From contig OY730171.1 in NCBI GenBank assembly GCA_963422465.1, positions 2,728,001 to 2,792,000 of the forward strand: DNA of 64,000 nt, written 5' to 3'. This DNA is from Lichina pygmaea. Lineage: Eukaryota > Ascomycota > Lichinomycetes > Lichinales > Lichinaceae. Shown in pieces: positions 22,501 to 33,844 of the stretch (position 1 is the first letter of the stretch; every line of letters begins with the position of its first letter). The notes under the pieces were generated by a model, which was not told the DNA's origin, ran no database searches, and worked only from the letters and a program-made list of their open reading frames with translations. The position numbers and the translations under genes were made by a program.

Positions 22501-22612
22501 CCTCCGGCACCGGACCTGGAGAGTCGTCGCGGGCAGGTTTCGTCGCTGGGTCGCGCGTCGGCGTGAGCAAGTCTCGAGACTGAGGAGGAGGAACGCCGTC
22601 GTCGCGCTGTGA
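19526..22612 (+). CDS. Large disordered Ser/Pro/Arg-rich protein, unknown
   Basis: A single 1028-codon frame without internal introns; in-frame ATGs at 19526, 19535 and 19562 are alternative starts. No known domain is recognised. The sequence is almost entirely low complexity: PTPPPPRRPK near the start, many SYSSLGSSP-type stretches, an acidic patch (YDYTEGFVEEEEEVF, about residue 310), a segment reading DPAAFFRDVSARIAQLSLER (about residue 350) that may form a helix, a Thr run (STTTTTSTTATTTT), a DDDDD run near residue 895, and a basic C-terminus (WRVVAGRFRRWVARRREQ). YDYTEGF and the helix look like conserved short motifs in a family of fungal hypothetical proteins; that is from memory and not checked. 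Function unknown; a scaffold or cell-polarity role would be speculation. Confidence 0.72.
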   Translation: MTVMSRPHQLSDMSGPASSFRTVFEPAGPSAAAVESMLKTRTEIGDVYPCLAPTPPPPRRPKVVGGRLPGHDPAFSENTSPGVERGRPSYPEPSRPRGIQYPVGHFRARTVYGPSAHSSHGSARRTYRSAPYTHRTGYAPVGSVPLRRRPSYSSLGSSPMYTPAKGPPPSASSQRVVWPSHSPHPAGRSDVAGRVRQPSFAMEPNGGFRPGRYNAYVGHHEGHGYDYDGVPMPVPYSDPIGLAVSSSKMDMARAPSPMSSSSEPPASPSGTDSPAECLLPTTSASSSAPGARSGKAPVPVFYDYTEGFVEEEEEVFVANGSIPSLSSQGSMARRPRQHAGSHVRMAPRDPAAFFRDVSARIAQLSLERTLRPTELETSSSGTVPSVDGSSRGESERRLVTEEDPSPGPSTSARKGSDPSTVASFGTDLCVDPYPCDEQAPASSASNSAGFPHGADGSPDSSRDWEAAVETANRISCRNLGLPSAASSSASGSLSRGDELDLADGTPSEVAWREANLEAECRGGTLAKLNTLGRNARDCRQANLPSSSATRGGLARDGDEERSGRCVEQDALPKLTVDPRHGGSTTTTTSTTATTTTPASSGTKPPTTRAATALSTTEDEAPVLLSRRSFPWLHKDVGADTANSSQRSLVSPPHLTPPPHNSRSTDARSRQVRMEGTGPASGLGIDEVVVPSVPGQGSGVSAPYKLKLRVRRSCAGQSTTSAELRPWNIDDNYPWTSTALDVHVGTPELATRLEPPPARPRRFKLRMPRKWSPGQRRSPKGDDAVQKAAVAGQSTPASSLSEPEARPHRGVGPEGVSIPNDDVDDAPCLLAGSVADTPPKVFGDGSAAPVERAGENDAQLSPSTMLARSASPVELRSVFSSDSSDDDDDDGRQRPRQRRDGGPSTVRDRFSSLRARFAASRALNGVGVGVSTPAADGNPCLSRASCQTITSAPSRMSREGLSRHCHHPPPRRSSASPCGGHATSKGPRHASNILRHRTWRVVAGRFRRWVARRREQVSRLRRRNAVVAL

Positions 22613-23479
22613 GCCGACCACGCGTGTGGAGGCTCAGGTTGGGTGACATCTTACGATGCGCTTCGAGGGCCTCCAACGACGGTCCATCTGCTAGCCGTCA
22701 CAAGACCGATCGGACGCACTGCCCGCGGAGCCATACACAGTGCGATACGGCAAGAGAAGGGCAGATCCATCCCTGGACGGCCAGCCTCTACCATCTCCGT
22801 CGCACCACTATATCACCGCTAGCTCTTCTATGCCCGCTAGCTCTTTGCATCTACCTTATTCCTGGCCCGACCGAGGTGCTGTACGATACTCTATTCCATG
22901 GAGATGTTCATCATCCACCGTTGCCAGGAGCACGTGCTCGCTCGAGATAGCGTCTCTCTTTCTGCGTCGCTACTGAGACCTATCTTCTTACAACTAGCCA
23001 CCCCAGCTAGACCACTGCTCTTCCGTTCAATCTTCTGTATCATAATTTTGTTTCTTTGCGTCAGGACCAAAGAACATGGTATAGCATAGCAGAGCATCAT
23101 ATAGCTTGGCCTGGTTTTGCTTAGCTTGGCTTAGCTTAGCCAGCCCAGCCCAGCTCTGTGAGTCTGCCTTTTACATTCGTACAAGTCTAGATATAATACA
23201 AGCCCGGCCCAGAAAGTCTTGGACTTTTACGTCAAGCCACCTCTCCACCTTACTTCCTAGTACACCACCACGACTACCTACCTACCTACCTACCTACCTA
23301 CACTTGCCGATCATGCCTACACATTACCGTACCCATCCAGCAAGACAATAGTGATTAGCACAAGAGAATGGGTCTAGTGACAGCCAGCACTTTCTCTCTC
23401 TCTCTCAATCGGTTACTTTCTCTGGATGGGGACTTTCCCTGAACAAAGCCAGTACGAGTAGACGCTCACGTCACACGGC

Positions 23480-23491
23480 ACACACACACAC

Positions 23492-23542
<51 letters not shown>

Positions 23543-23543
23543 C
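23480..23543. repeat. (CA)n-(TA)n compound microsatellite
   Basis: CACACA run with one interruption passing into TATATA. Confidence 0.92.
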
Positions 23544-23744
23544 ATCCTTCTGGATGGGTAGGTAGGTGGGTAGGTAAGCACGGTAGGTAAGTAGGTAGGT
23601 AGAGTGTCACAAGCACCGTTTCTTCCCCTTTGGATCTTGGGCGTAAGAGAGGTGTAAGGAATCAAGTGAAGTGTATGTGAGCTGTGAGATGTACTGTACA
23701 GTACGTGGGATGTATGTGGATTGATGGGGTGGTGGGAGATGGAT

Positions 23745-23768
23745 GGGGGGGGGGGGGGGGGGGGGGGG
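23745..23768 (+). repeat. Poly-G tract (24 G)
   Basis: Uninterrupted G homopolymer in the MON1/ORF1028 convergent spacer. Confidence 0.92.
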
Positions 23769-24302
23769 ATGATGTAGAAGCATGGCTGGCAATGTACACC
23801 GTACACCGTACACAATATATCACACGCGCTGGAATGAGCGACGCTACCTGCGATGAGTCATGTTGGCTGGGACATGCTGGCTAAAAAACCTGGTTGTTTG
23901 CCCCGGGGAGGACGATGAGGGAGGATTAGCTTCTGTTTGTCCGTCTCTTCTAGAAGGGAGGGGAGGGAGAGGAAAAAGGGGGGTCGATGGTGTTTGGCGG
24001 TGGGTTAGGAATGTATTGGGTTGGGTTGGGTTTGAATGTGGGCATGGGTTGGGTTGCACTGGGGTCGGTTGTGGGTGTGGCTGGTGAGTGCTGAAAGGAT
24101 AGAGACTGTGAGGAGTGGAGACGTATGGGAGATGGAAGGTGGAAAAAGAAGTGATAAGACCACCTGTTTGAAGGGAGAGAAGGGATACGGGAAAGGGGAG
24201 TTGTCCAGAAAATGAGACCGAATAAGCAGACTGCGCATACCCGACTGTGGAGTACCAAGAGAAAGACGTGAAGATCGGATGGGGCGACGCGAGAAACGAA
24301 AA

Positions 24303-26970
24303 TCAAAACCGGGATAGGACAGGACAGGACAGAATAGAACACGACCAGAGGATGAAAGATGGAAAAGTACTTACAGCGCCCCCGATGATGAACAGCCGTT
24401 CTTCCTCCCTCTCGATCCAGCGAGCCACATCGTTCGCTGCGAGGGCGAGTGCTGTCCTCGTCTCTTGCGGACTGGGTGGTGGTGGTGGTGGTGGTGATGA
24501 TGGTGCCTCGAGAGCATCTTGCTCGGCACCACCGGCTCGTTCTTTGAAAGAGTCGGGTTCGACGTGCTCCTCGTCGTCGGCGCCGGCAGATGCTGTAGAA
24601 GCTTCGTGATCGCGTCCTCCTGTGACCTCGTCTTCAGCGGCTTTGGCTCCGGTGGCGTTGGCTCCAGCGGCGCCATCTCCACAGGCACGGGCGTCGGCGC
24701 TGGGTGTCGTCGAGGGACGCGAAACGGCTCGTCTGTCGCCGGTCTCGCCGATGCAGTACATCTCGAACACTGGCGTCACCCATCCCAGACACACGCAGCC
24801 CCGCCGCGTCCGATACAGCGCCTTGAGGTGAGCGTTCTTGGCGTGCACCGTCGCATGCAGGGTGTGGTAGATTGTCAGAAGCCTTTGGTAGCGTGTCAGA
24901 AGTGTATACATGCCGGGACCGCTTGGGAACAGAGGGTATTGGAATGGCGAGAGAAGGACATGGGAGTATCAACAAGGAGATGGAGCGCGACACGGACCTT
25001 CTCTCAGCTACCATCGTCGAAAAGTCCGGCGAGAAGGACGACATGACAAACTGCACATTCCGACGCGACTTGTACAGAAAATGACGGAGGACGCTGCCCG
25101 GGATGACGTCGTCCACGCTAGGACGGCCTCTGCGGATGGCAGACCTGATCGTCTGCATGCTGCCGTTCTTCTCGAGTTGCTGGACACTTGTCAGCAATCG
25201 TCTCGTTCCAGGCGTGGCGGCACCTGGACGAAGGCACGAGATTGTAAAAGAGAGGGTTGGGTCTTGGACATGTACCAACCTGCACGACTTCGTCTCGCAT
25301 CTGTTTCAGCTCGTAGAACCTCTCCTTCTCGGTGCTGATCAGCAGTATGGCAATCTGCCCGTCACCGACCTCTTCGGCCGCCCCTTCGTCGTCGTGCCGA
25401 CCACGACCACGACCACCCGTCGGTCCGTCTCCGGCACTCTGATCCACGAAGCTGACGTACATGTACAGATACCCTCGGTTGTTGAACGCCGGCAGACAGA
25501 TGGGGATCCAGCTCTCGCCTTCGCTGGCCTTGAGGCCGCCCGTGGCATCGAGCATGTTGAAAATGAGCTGCAGATCGCTCGGACGCAGCGAATGGCGCCG
25601 CGGACGCACGACGCTGACGAGCCGACCTCCGGCGACAATGAGGCCGTAGAGCAGGCTCGGAGCGCGCGCGCCGAGCACGACGCTGTTGATCTGCTCCCGC
25701 TGAGAGCGGCCCAGGCGCAGGCATTCCAGCGCCGAGAGCAGCGTCGACGGCGAGCCGCGCGTGAACGAGTCCGTAAGCGCCGCCAGGAGCGGCTCCGTGC
25801 CCTGCAACGGTCGTCGCAGGTCTGTCGACGGCCGATGCGAGAAGAGACTGGTCAGCGTCGGCAGCGTGAGCGTCGACAGGATCTGCATGTAGAGCGCATC
25901 CAGCTGCGCGCGAAGCTGCGTGTCGCTCTCGCCGAGCTGGCTGATCGCGACCAGATACAGCGGGCCCTCGATCACGACGACGAACCGGACCGATCCGGCC
26001 GTGAAACCCCTCAGCTGCTCCTTGCCGTGCTGGAAGGACGAGATGACCGTCTGGATCACGCCAACGTAGCCTGATACAAGCGCATCGTCGCCGTGCCTGC
26101 TGAATATCGGCTTTCCCGCCGACGACAGAACGAAGAACTGCTTGAGACGCGATCGCCATCGATGCATGAGGGACGCTTTGTATGATTTGAAACGTGGTAC
26201 ATATCAGCAATCCCCTTTTGCGCCATAGGTTTCGCGTCCTAGATAGTCGTTGAATGCATACCTTCATTGGTGCCATCGCCAGCGAGCTCTTCCAGCTCCT
26301 CAAACTCGGCTGCAAAGTCCGTTCCCAAGCCATCGTCCTCGTCGAGCTCCATCCTCCAGCTGTTCGACCTCCATGCCCGGGCGTCTGACGGCTTCCATGC
26401 CGGACTGCCCTGATCCGAGGACAGCACTTCCCCGAGCAGACTCTCGACGTCGTCGGTCGCCTCGAGCGTCGGTATATAGCTTCGAATGCTGCTGGAGTCG
26501 CCGGCGACGCTTCGGGCCGGGCCGTCATGGCCGCGCTCACGTAGAGACTCTGCATGCGTGCTCCTCGAGAGCTCCGAGACCGACTCGGCCCTGGACTGCG
26601 CCGCCGCCGTCGACGGTGGACGGGCCTTCCGGGCGCTGTCGGTTATGCTGTGCGCGAAGACGTCCGTAAGGTCCAGCGCTGTCGTCGTCTGCGTGTGGAG
26701 TCGCGGTCGTATAGTGTTCGAGCGGCTTTTCACTGTAGCTACTGGCTCGGTCGACTGCTCGTCTTCAACCCGGACGACGGTTGGTCGGGGAGGGAGCGGC
26801 GGTGGAACGGCCCGGTTGTCCTCGTCGCTGCCATCTCCCGAGCGTGAGCGAGCTTCTTGCGTCGAAGCCGCTGATGCACCGCCACTTCCGCCATGTTCCT
26901 TGGGTGCCTCGTTCGCAAAGTCCCTGGCGCTGATGTCGGATACCTCGTCCGTATTCTCAGATCCTCCCAT
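24303..26970 (-). CDS. MON1: Vacuolar fusion protein Mon1
   Basis: Exons on the minus strand: 26970-26262, 26175-25280, 25179-24998 and 24882 onward, with consistent phases (1, 0, 2). Residues 1-236 are disordered and acidic. The longin-type core begins at the second exon ([20 protein letters not shown]) and includes [34 protein letters not shown], then [18 protein letters not shown] and [16 protein letters not shown]. The conserved end is [15 protein letters not shown] Pro/Ala/Asp-rich insertion separates the last two conserved segments. Mon1 with Ccz1 is the GEF that recruits Ypt7/Rab7 for vacuole and endosome fusion. At the 3' end a perfect donor GTAAGT starts at 24374, so the family's usual last residue may lie in a tiny downstream exon I could not place. 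The end given is the read-through stop, adding 22 unconserved residues. Confidence 0.9.
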
Positions 26971-27192
26971 GGGACAATTCGGCCAAGGTCGTCCTTTGGC
27001 GACGACTTTGTGGTTCTTCCAGCTGTATGCCGTTGCCTGACCGTGTTCATGTCTTGTCTCCAGGGCCGCCTTGATCGAGCTCAGTCGCCACCCTCAACGC
27101 AACATGTGCATCAGCAGTTGTCGATAGTCCGGCCCACAAAGGCTCACTAGATCATCCACTCCATGAGAGGAACCGAGATCATCTAGACAAGC
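26971..27192. promoter_or_regulatory. 222-bp bidirectional promoter MON1/DOP1
   Basis: The start codons of MON1 (-) and DOP1 (+) are only 222 bp apart, so both promoters and leaders overlap here. No specific factor site was recognised. Confidence 0.6.
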
Positions 27193-30100
27193 ATGGCTGC
27201 CGATCTGGGCTCTGTTGGTCTACCGTCCTCGGCTCTCAGCTCGGGACGCTCCTCGCCCATTCCCAGAACCGATGACGGCAAGTTCGACCCCTTCGAAGGG
27301 CCCAAAGACTGAGCGTTCGGGCTAACGACTGAAGCGCTCTAGAGGTCATCCGGAAAGACAAGGCATTCCGCCGTTACGCATCGACCGTATCCAGGGCCCT
27401 GTCACTTTTTGATAGCAGCCTGCAGGAGTGGGCGGACTACATCTCGTTCCTAGGGCGACTGCTCAAGGTCGGCCTCTAGCACCCTGCCCTTCAGCATGCA
27501 AGGGTCCTAACTGTGTCCGGTAACACCAGGCCCTGCAATCGCACCCTCCTGACGTCAACATCGTCCCTTCGAAGCGCGTCGTCGCCAAGCGGCTGGCCCA
27601 ATGTTTGAACCCGTCCCTCCCTTCGGGCGTACATCAGAAGGCGCTCGAGATATATGGATACATCTTTGGCGTCATAGGAGTATGAACGGCTCCCTCTTCA
27701 ACGCGTGATTACAACTCTAAAGGAGTCACAGGAGGACGGGTTATCGAGAGACCTCTGTGATTACCTGCCAGGACTCTGTCCTGTGCTGGATTACGCCTCC
27801 CTTACCATTCGGCCCCTCTACCTGTCTCTGTTGGAAGCATACCTGGTCAAAGTCGATCCCTCGGCTCTTCGGCCCGCCCTGAAAGCTATCATCTTGGCCC
27901 TACTCCCCGGACTGGAGGAAGAAACGAGCGAAGATTTCGAACGTGTGTTGAGCCTGCTTGAGAGGTTCAGGGCGGCGGCAAATGCAGATGTAGAAGATGG
28001 CGACGGTCGGTATGGCTCAGAAGCAGCAGGCGGCGAGTATTTCTGGCAATGTTTTTTCCTCTCCTCAATGGCCAGCTCGACCAGGCGGCAAGGGGTGCTT
28101 GCTTTCCTCGCTCGAAGGCTTCCTCGGCTTGCAGATCCAAGTCTCGCGACGCAGACCTCGTCGAACGATGTGCAAACCCCTTCTCAGGACGTGCGACTGC
28201 CGGCTTCTGTTGAGGCGGTTTTGGTCCCCGAACCGGGCTTGTTGGTTCGATGTTTCGCAACCGGCTTGGCTGATGAACAGTTACTGGTGCAGCGCGGGTT
28301 TCTGGATCTTCTCGTTACTCACCTACCGTTGCATTGTCATGTCTTCCGAAGCAGAATCAGTCCGCTGGACCAACAGCGCCTGGTGTCGGCTGCTATCGGA
28401 GTGGTTACCAGGCGAGAAATGAGCCTCAATCGGCGGCTCTGGGCTTGGCTGCTCGGTCCGGATTCCGTCGGTGGGGCACAGCCGGACATTGTTTCTGGTG
28501 ATCATCAAATCGCCAATGGGGATGCCAAGGCGGCAGAAACGCCTTCAACGTCATCTCGGCCGGCATATTTCCAGAGGTTCGGGTTCAAGCACGTTGCGGC
28601 CAGCATCCGCAACATGCTAGGACAGCCTTTCCCTTCGTCTTCGGATCGCACGCGACCCTTTCGCATATGTCTCTCGTTGATGGATTGTCCCGAAGTTGGA
28701 ACGGTGGTCATCCCAGAGGTTTTGATTTTGGCCCTTGGCTTTGTCCGCTCGCACGAGACGCAATCGACGTCAAAAGAGGGGTCAGACGTCCTGCGCAGTG
28801 CCCGCGTGTTCTTTGATGCTGTTGACGGCAGCATCGTTTGTGGGGAGATCTTGAAGCTCCTGACTTTGGCCATCACGAATGCTGAGCGTCCGGTGAAGGA
28901 ACGCATGGAGGATTTGGCGCTTGTCAAATTCACTGTAACTCACTTCAACTTCGATGACGATGAGTTGAGACTCATCCACATACCCTTGCTTAGCTTGGCT
29001 CTCGTGGCGATGCTCGAAGTCAGAGTTGAGGCACATGCAGACCATACATCAACCGGATCGGACGGTGAAGCTTCCCCATATCAGGCTGCCTTTGTCATTC
29101 TGGAGACATTGCTGGGAAAAGTTCCTGAGAGTGCGTATCTTGGAGAACCCGAAAAGGCACCCGGAGAAGCGACATTGCATGCACCTCCAACGAGTCCCCG
29201 TATCCTGCAGAATGTCGAACGGTTCTACGCCCAACTGAAGGAAGAAGTCGGCGGAGTGGATCCACCGTTCACAACGGCTCAAGTGGGTCGGTTCCTGCTG
29301 TACGAAAGTACGCTTCTCTTGAGGCGCTCCTTGGAAGCGTCTTCTAGCATGATGAATGGCAAAGCGAGTGTCAAGCTCTTCGTACTAGTCCTGAGCAAGA
29401 TTGCGGTGTCCAGCCCACACACTCCAGAGCTCTTTGCTATGCTCGAAAACGCTGTGGCGTCTTCCATGCTGGACGATGATACCCTACTTCCATTCTCTAT
29501 CCTGTGGCTGCTCGTCGATGCGGTCGTACTACTCCGAAAACGAGCGGCCCAACAGGTGCAACCATCCTTGAATTCCACCCAAGTGGTCCAGCTTCTCCCT
29601 GTGTTCATGAAAGCGTTGTGGGCTTACCTATCACTGGTGCACATCAAACACCATATCGAAAGCGTTCAATGTATCTGGAAGCTGCAGGCAACGATGCCGT
29701 ACATGGATCGCACGATCGAAGCATGCATATCCACCTCTATGGTGTCCAGACCAGGATCGCAGGCTAGCGCCAGGAACCGACTCGAAGCCGAGCAGAGATT
29801 CGCCCTCGTCTGGACGCACAGCTTGCAGCCACGAGCCAGGTTGTTTGACCCCAAGAGCGACCTTGCTCGCGGACTGGAGCATGTCCCGCTTCGTCAACAA
29901 TATTCGACGGAGAGGTCGAGATATCAGGTGATGCTCTCTCGCCCACTGTTCCTCCTCCTCGACGCCTTGTCAGAAGAAGGGATGGAACGGTTCGTCTGGG
30001 CGAGAAGCTGGCTGCAGAGTCTTCCCGATGTTCACAAGTAAGTTGCAGTTTCGTCACTTTATCCTGTACGCCATATAACGCTCTACATGGCTCATCATTA

Positions 30101-33100
30101 TGTGCCCAACAGGTTGCTCAGGCTCATCGCAGGAGACATCCTGGGTTTCTCTCTCCTTCGCTCCCAAGCTGTAGATACGACAGGCTCACGGTCGTCGCCG
30201 CCTGGGCCGGCCTTGGATGAGCAGGATGACCTTGGGCCGTGCATTTATTATTTCGAAACGCTACTGAATGTATGCCGATGGTGTGCGGATGACACCTGGG
30301 TTGCCATGGCTACCGAGAGCATTGGAAACGAGGATCAAGTTGATACTAACCTTCTAGTCCAAGGTAAGCTATGCTTCTGGGTTAGGTAGATGCTACGTCC
30401 TTGGCTCACGACATTCAGGCGAGTTTCGACCCGATTCTACCATCCTGGCGTTCTACGCTCAAATGTGCATCCGAGTCATTCAGAGTACTCGGGATGGAGG
30501 TCCGTCCGGCGACGACGCCTCGACGTACTTTCGACTCCAGCGCATCGCACTATCGACACTTCAGCTCCTCCTCGCCACCCCGCATTCGAGCTCCTTGCTG
30601 GGTCTACATCTGGAAAGGCCGCTGCTGGACCTCCTCTTGGCTCTGTTGAAGCAGTCCGATCCATCCAACCAGACGTCGGCCCTTGACACGGCTTTCGCTG
30701 CATTGAACCTTCAGAGACCTCCAGAGACTGAAATCCACTCTACCGGCCAAAAACGAAGGGGGTCTAAGGAGGCTGTTAGAAGTCCACGGTCATCCCTGTC
30801 AACCGAGCAAGAGAAGGCTGAGCCCAGACATTTCGTCCAGCAGCCTCCACCACAGTTGGGACGATGTCTCCTGGCCGGATTCTCTTCTACATCGAGTCGT
30901 CCAATCCTCGACAGCTGGGTAAACTTTCTTGCGGCCTGCTTGCCGCTGTTCTCGAACACGATATATCAGGTTCTTATTCCCTTGGTAGAGTGCTTGTGCG
31001 AAGAGGTTGGCCACGCGTTTGGCGAATTGAAGACGGCATTCAGCAGTCAGTCGCCCGTGGATGTAACGAGTCCTGACACGCGCATGGCCGCTCTGTTGAC
31101 AGCGCTGGAGCTTACTTTGACGTATGCTCATGGTGCCTTGAGACACGACCAGACCAGAGTCGCGAGCCCCAGGTCTGCTGAACAGCCTGGCTTCTTCAAT
31201 AATATGGTGTCAGGTGTTTTCAACTCAGACACGCTACAGTCAAAGAACGCGGCTGGGAACAACAGGCTCAGTGTCCTTCTGTCCTTACATGATACCGTAC
31301 GCATCAGTTTCGACATCTGGTCATGGACAAGTGCTCTCTTTGGTCAGACCGACGCAGACGTCTCGTCCAGGGCCTCCTTGCTCTACACGTCAACTCGGAT
31401 TCGCAACAAAGCGAGGAGGCTGCTGGAACGACTCTTTGCGATGGAGCCGGTAGAGTGCCCCGAGATATTGATTGCGCTGTGGTGTACCTCGTCGAGTGGG
31501 GAGGCAGAGGGGAGGAAGAACCCTGTGATCGACCTCCTCCACGTCCTAGATGGCTCGAGGCCCAAGGTCACCTTCTCGGCAGTGTTCATCGCGATACAAA
31601 ACCGTACCAACCCTCAAACCTCGCGTCCTCTGCGCAAGTCCGCTCTCACCGCCCAACTCACCGACACCGATCTGATTTCCTTCCTCTCGGAGTACGCACG
31701 ATTCATCGATGACGATGCCACGGACGAGATCTGGACGGACTGTTTGACCTTCTTGCGAGAGGTGCTCGCCAACCCCTTCCCGCATCGCCAGATCATCCCA
31801 AAGCTTCTAGAATTCACAGCTACGTTGGGAGGCAAAATGGACAACACCAGCTTCGGGGATCAAAGGATGCGCAGGGAGTTGAGCGTGAGTACCAAATCCC
31901 CCTACGGTTGTTTCTAGATCGTAGAGCTGATCACCTCGTCAGGACCTCTTTGTCCGACTCCTCACCGCAGCTTTTACCACCAAGCCGATGGCCTTCCTGC
32001 AAGAGACCCCTCAGCCCATGGCAGGAGGGAGGCTACAGGAGCGCAGCCGAGGTGCCGACCGATCGAACCGACAACGGGCTTCTGGGACGGACGATATCAT
32101 CACCATCCTGACGTCGATTGTGCCTCAGTTCGGGAAGCTCTTCGCCGAACCGGAGCGGTCGCTTGCTGCAACGCAGATCATATCAACAAGCGTGCTCGCG
32201 CCGGCTTTTCGGTCCAAGATGTTCCCTGATAATCTGCCGACGAGCGTACTTGAGCTCCTTCGCGAGCTGAGCAGACTCCCAAACGCTCAGAAGCTCTGGA
32301 AGAAAGACGTTGCCGACGCCTTCAACCATGCCCGGTTCATTTCGAGCACGACAGAAGTGGTCAAGGCATACTGGCTTCCGCTGATTCGACAGTGGGCGAC
32401 TGGCGACAAGGAGCGCATGCCGGAGCTCCTATCACGAATTACGCCACCGACCACAGCTGGCATCGTGTTTGGCGTTGGCGCCAGCTCGGCTCGCCTCGAC
32501 GCCGATCGGAAAGCACAGCTCAACCTCCGCCGCATCGCACTCCTTATTCTTGCGTCTGCGCCGGACGCCTACATTGCCAACTTGGCTGGGTTAGAGGGGA
32601 AACTGGAAGAACTGTTCACCTCAACAACCGCGTCGTCGCCATCGTCCGCAACAAGGGCCGACGTCTTCATGGTCCTGCGAGCCCTCGTCCTACGAAGCTC
32701 CTCATCATATCTGTTTTCCCTGTGGTCCGTGATCAGCTCCGAGCTCCGGGCCACGCTAGGGTCCATCGTGGACGAGGAAAAGTCTGCGAACTTCAACGAT
32801 GCGGTGGTTTTACAGGCTTGCAAGCTCCTGGATACGCTGGTTCTCCTCGCGCCGGAGGAGTTCCAGCAGATGGAATGGCTCTTTGTCACAGACAGCATTG
32901 ACGCTGTGTACCGGCCAGCCGGCCGGCGACCCATCGCGCTCGTGGACCGACTCGCTGAGGCACTCGGCGAGGTCGATCCTTCGAGATCAGTCGCGCCTCA
33001 ATCTAGTGCCGCGGACGCCGAGTCCAACAGTCACCTGCGGAAACCTCTGCTGAGCCTGCAGTCGAGCAGCTACGCCAACCGAGACGAACTCATGCACAAC

Positions 33101-33238
33101 GTCGTCCGGCCGTTCTTCAGCCAGCTGAGCATAATTGCCTTCGAGAATACCTACTCCACCGGCATAGCGGATCTCGAAGCATGCGAGAGCGGGCTGCTGG
33201 CCGACCTCCTGGACGAGCGCAGCATCGCCGGAGACTGA
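27193..33238 (+). CDS. DOP1: Dop1/DopA (Dopey family) endosome-Golgi protein
   Basis: Seven exons: 27193-27277, 27343-27467, 27530-27679, 27732-30037, 30113-30363, 30419-31884, 31943-33238 (1892 aa); all phases agree. Intron 1 appears to be GC-AG (donor GCAAGT, branch GCTAAC, acceptor CTCTAG); any GT alternative meets an in-frame stop. The splice gives DEVIRKDKAFRRYASTVSRA, the Dopey N-terminus, followed by LQEWADYISFLGRLLKALQ, KALEIYGYIFGVIG and ALKAIILALLPGLEEETSED. The rest is helical-repeat-like, with a leucine-rich C-terminal region. Yeast Dop1 binds Mon2 and the flippase Neo1 in endosome-to-Golgi traffic; Aspergillus DopA is needed for morphology. Length matches the fungal family. Confidence 0.93.
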
Positions 33239-33844
33239 ATGAACCCAACCTCTGCGGTTGGCTGTATCAGGTGAATACTGCCATCGACCTGGTCCGAGCT
33301 TCCTCGATGATCCATCCCGTACGAGGACCCTCTCCCAGTTTTCTCTGTCGTCCATCTGGTCTGGCGTTACGGAAGTACAGGCACGCGAGTTCGACCAGAA
33401 GGCTGAGCGTCGAAGGTCATTATGCTGTGCGTTACGTACATACGTACTGATTCAAGTAATCAATCATCCTCGGAAGTATTACGCGTTTCCTCTATTCGCG
33501 CTTATGTCTAGCCCGCTCTACGAGTGATCAATTCGTAGTGATAGATTGATCTGGCATGCCTGGCACTTACAGCGACTTCGTAGGGCAGAACTACTCATCC
33601 TCACTAGAGATGGAGGACTTCTGACTGCCAAAACTTATAAGAACAATGGAACATATTTTTCGCGACGATATCTAACATGGTTCTGACGAGACGTAAGTAT
33701 CTACGTTGTTCTTAAACAAGAACCCGGTTGCCTCGCGTGCCTCGCGTGCCTCGCGTGCCTAGCTCCATGACTCTTCTCGATTCTTTCGCTCTCATGTCTG
33801 AGCGACGACAAACATAAGTTTGATCTCTGTACTGGGCAAGAACT
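33239..33844. other. Intergenic, AT-richer
   Basis: 606 bp downstream of DOP1 and upstream of the WLM gene. Contains a CCTCGCGTG tandem (about 33733-33760, three to four copies). An ATG followed by GTAAGT near 33679 was tested as a leader exon but meets a stop in frame. Confidence 0.55.

Larger units (their letters stand above)
22613..24302. other. Intergenic, microsatellite-rich
   Basis: 1.7 kb between convergent genes. Contains TAGCTTGGCC/TAGCTTAGCC words (about 23100-23150), (CTAC)n at about 23275-23302, CT repeats (about 23393-23405), a CA/TA microsatellite, (GGTA)n at about 23560-23602, a poly-G tract and GGGTTGGGTTGG words (about 24010-24060). No gene is supported. The right part is the 3' flank of MON1. 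Confidence 0.6.

Noticed and set aside
24005-24060. GGGTTGGGTTGG words as telomere-like repeats
   Set aside because: The unit is irregular and not TTAGGG; simple G/T-rich sequence is enough to explain it.
33679-33844. Possible leader exon for the WLM gene (ATG followed by GTAAGT)
   Set aside because: The phase-compatible acceptor leads directly into TGA, whereas the ATG at 33845 starts with the family's own MPLG sequence.
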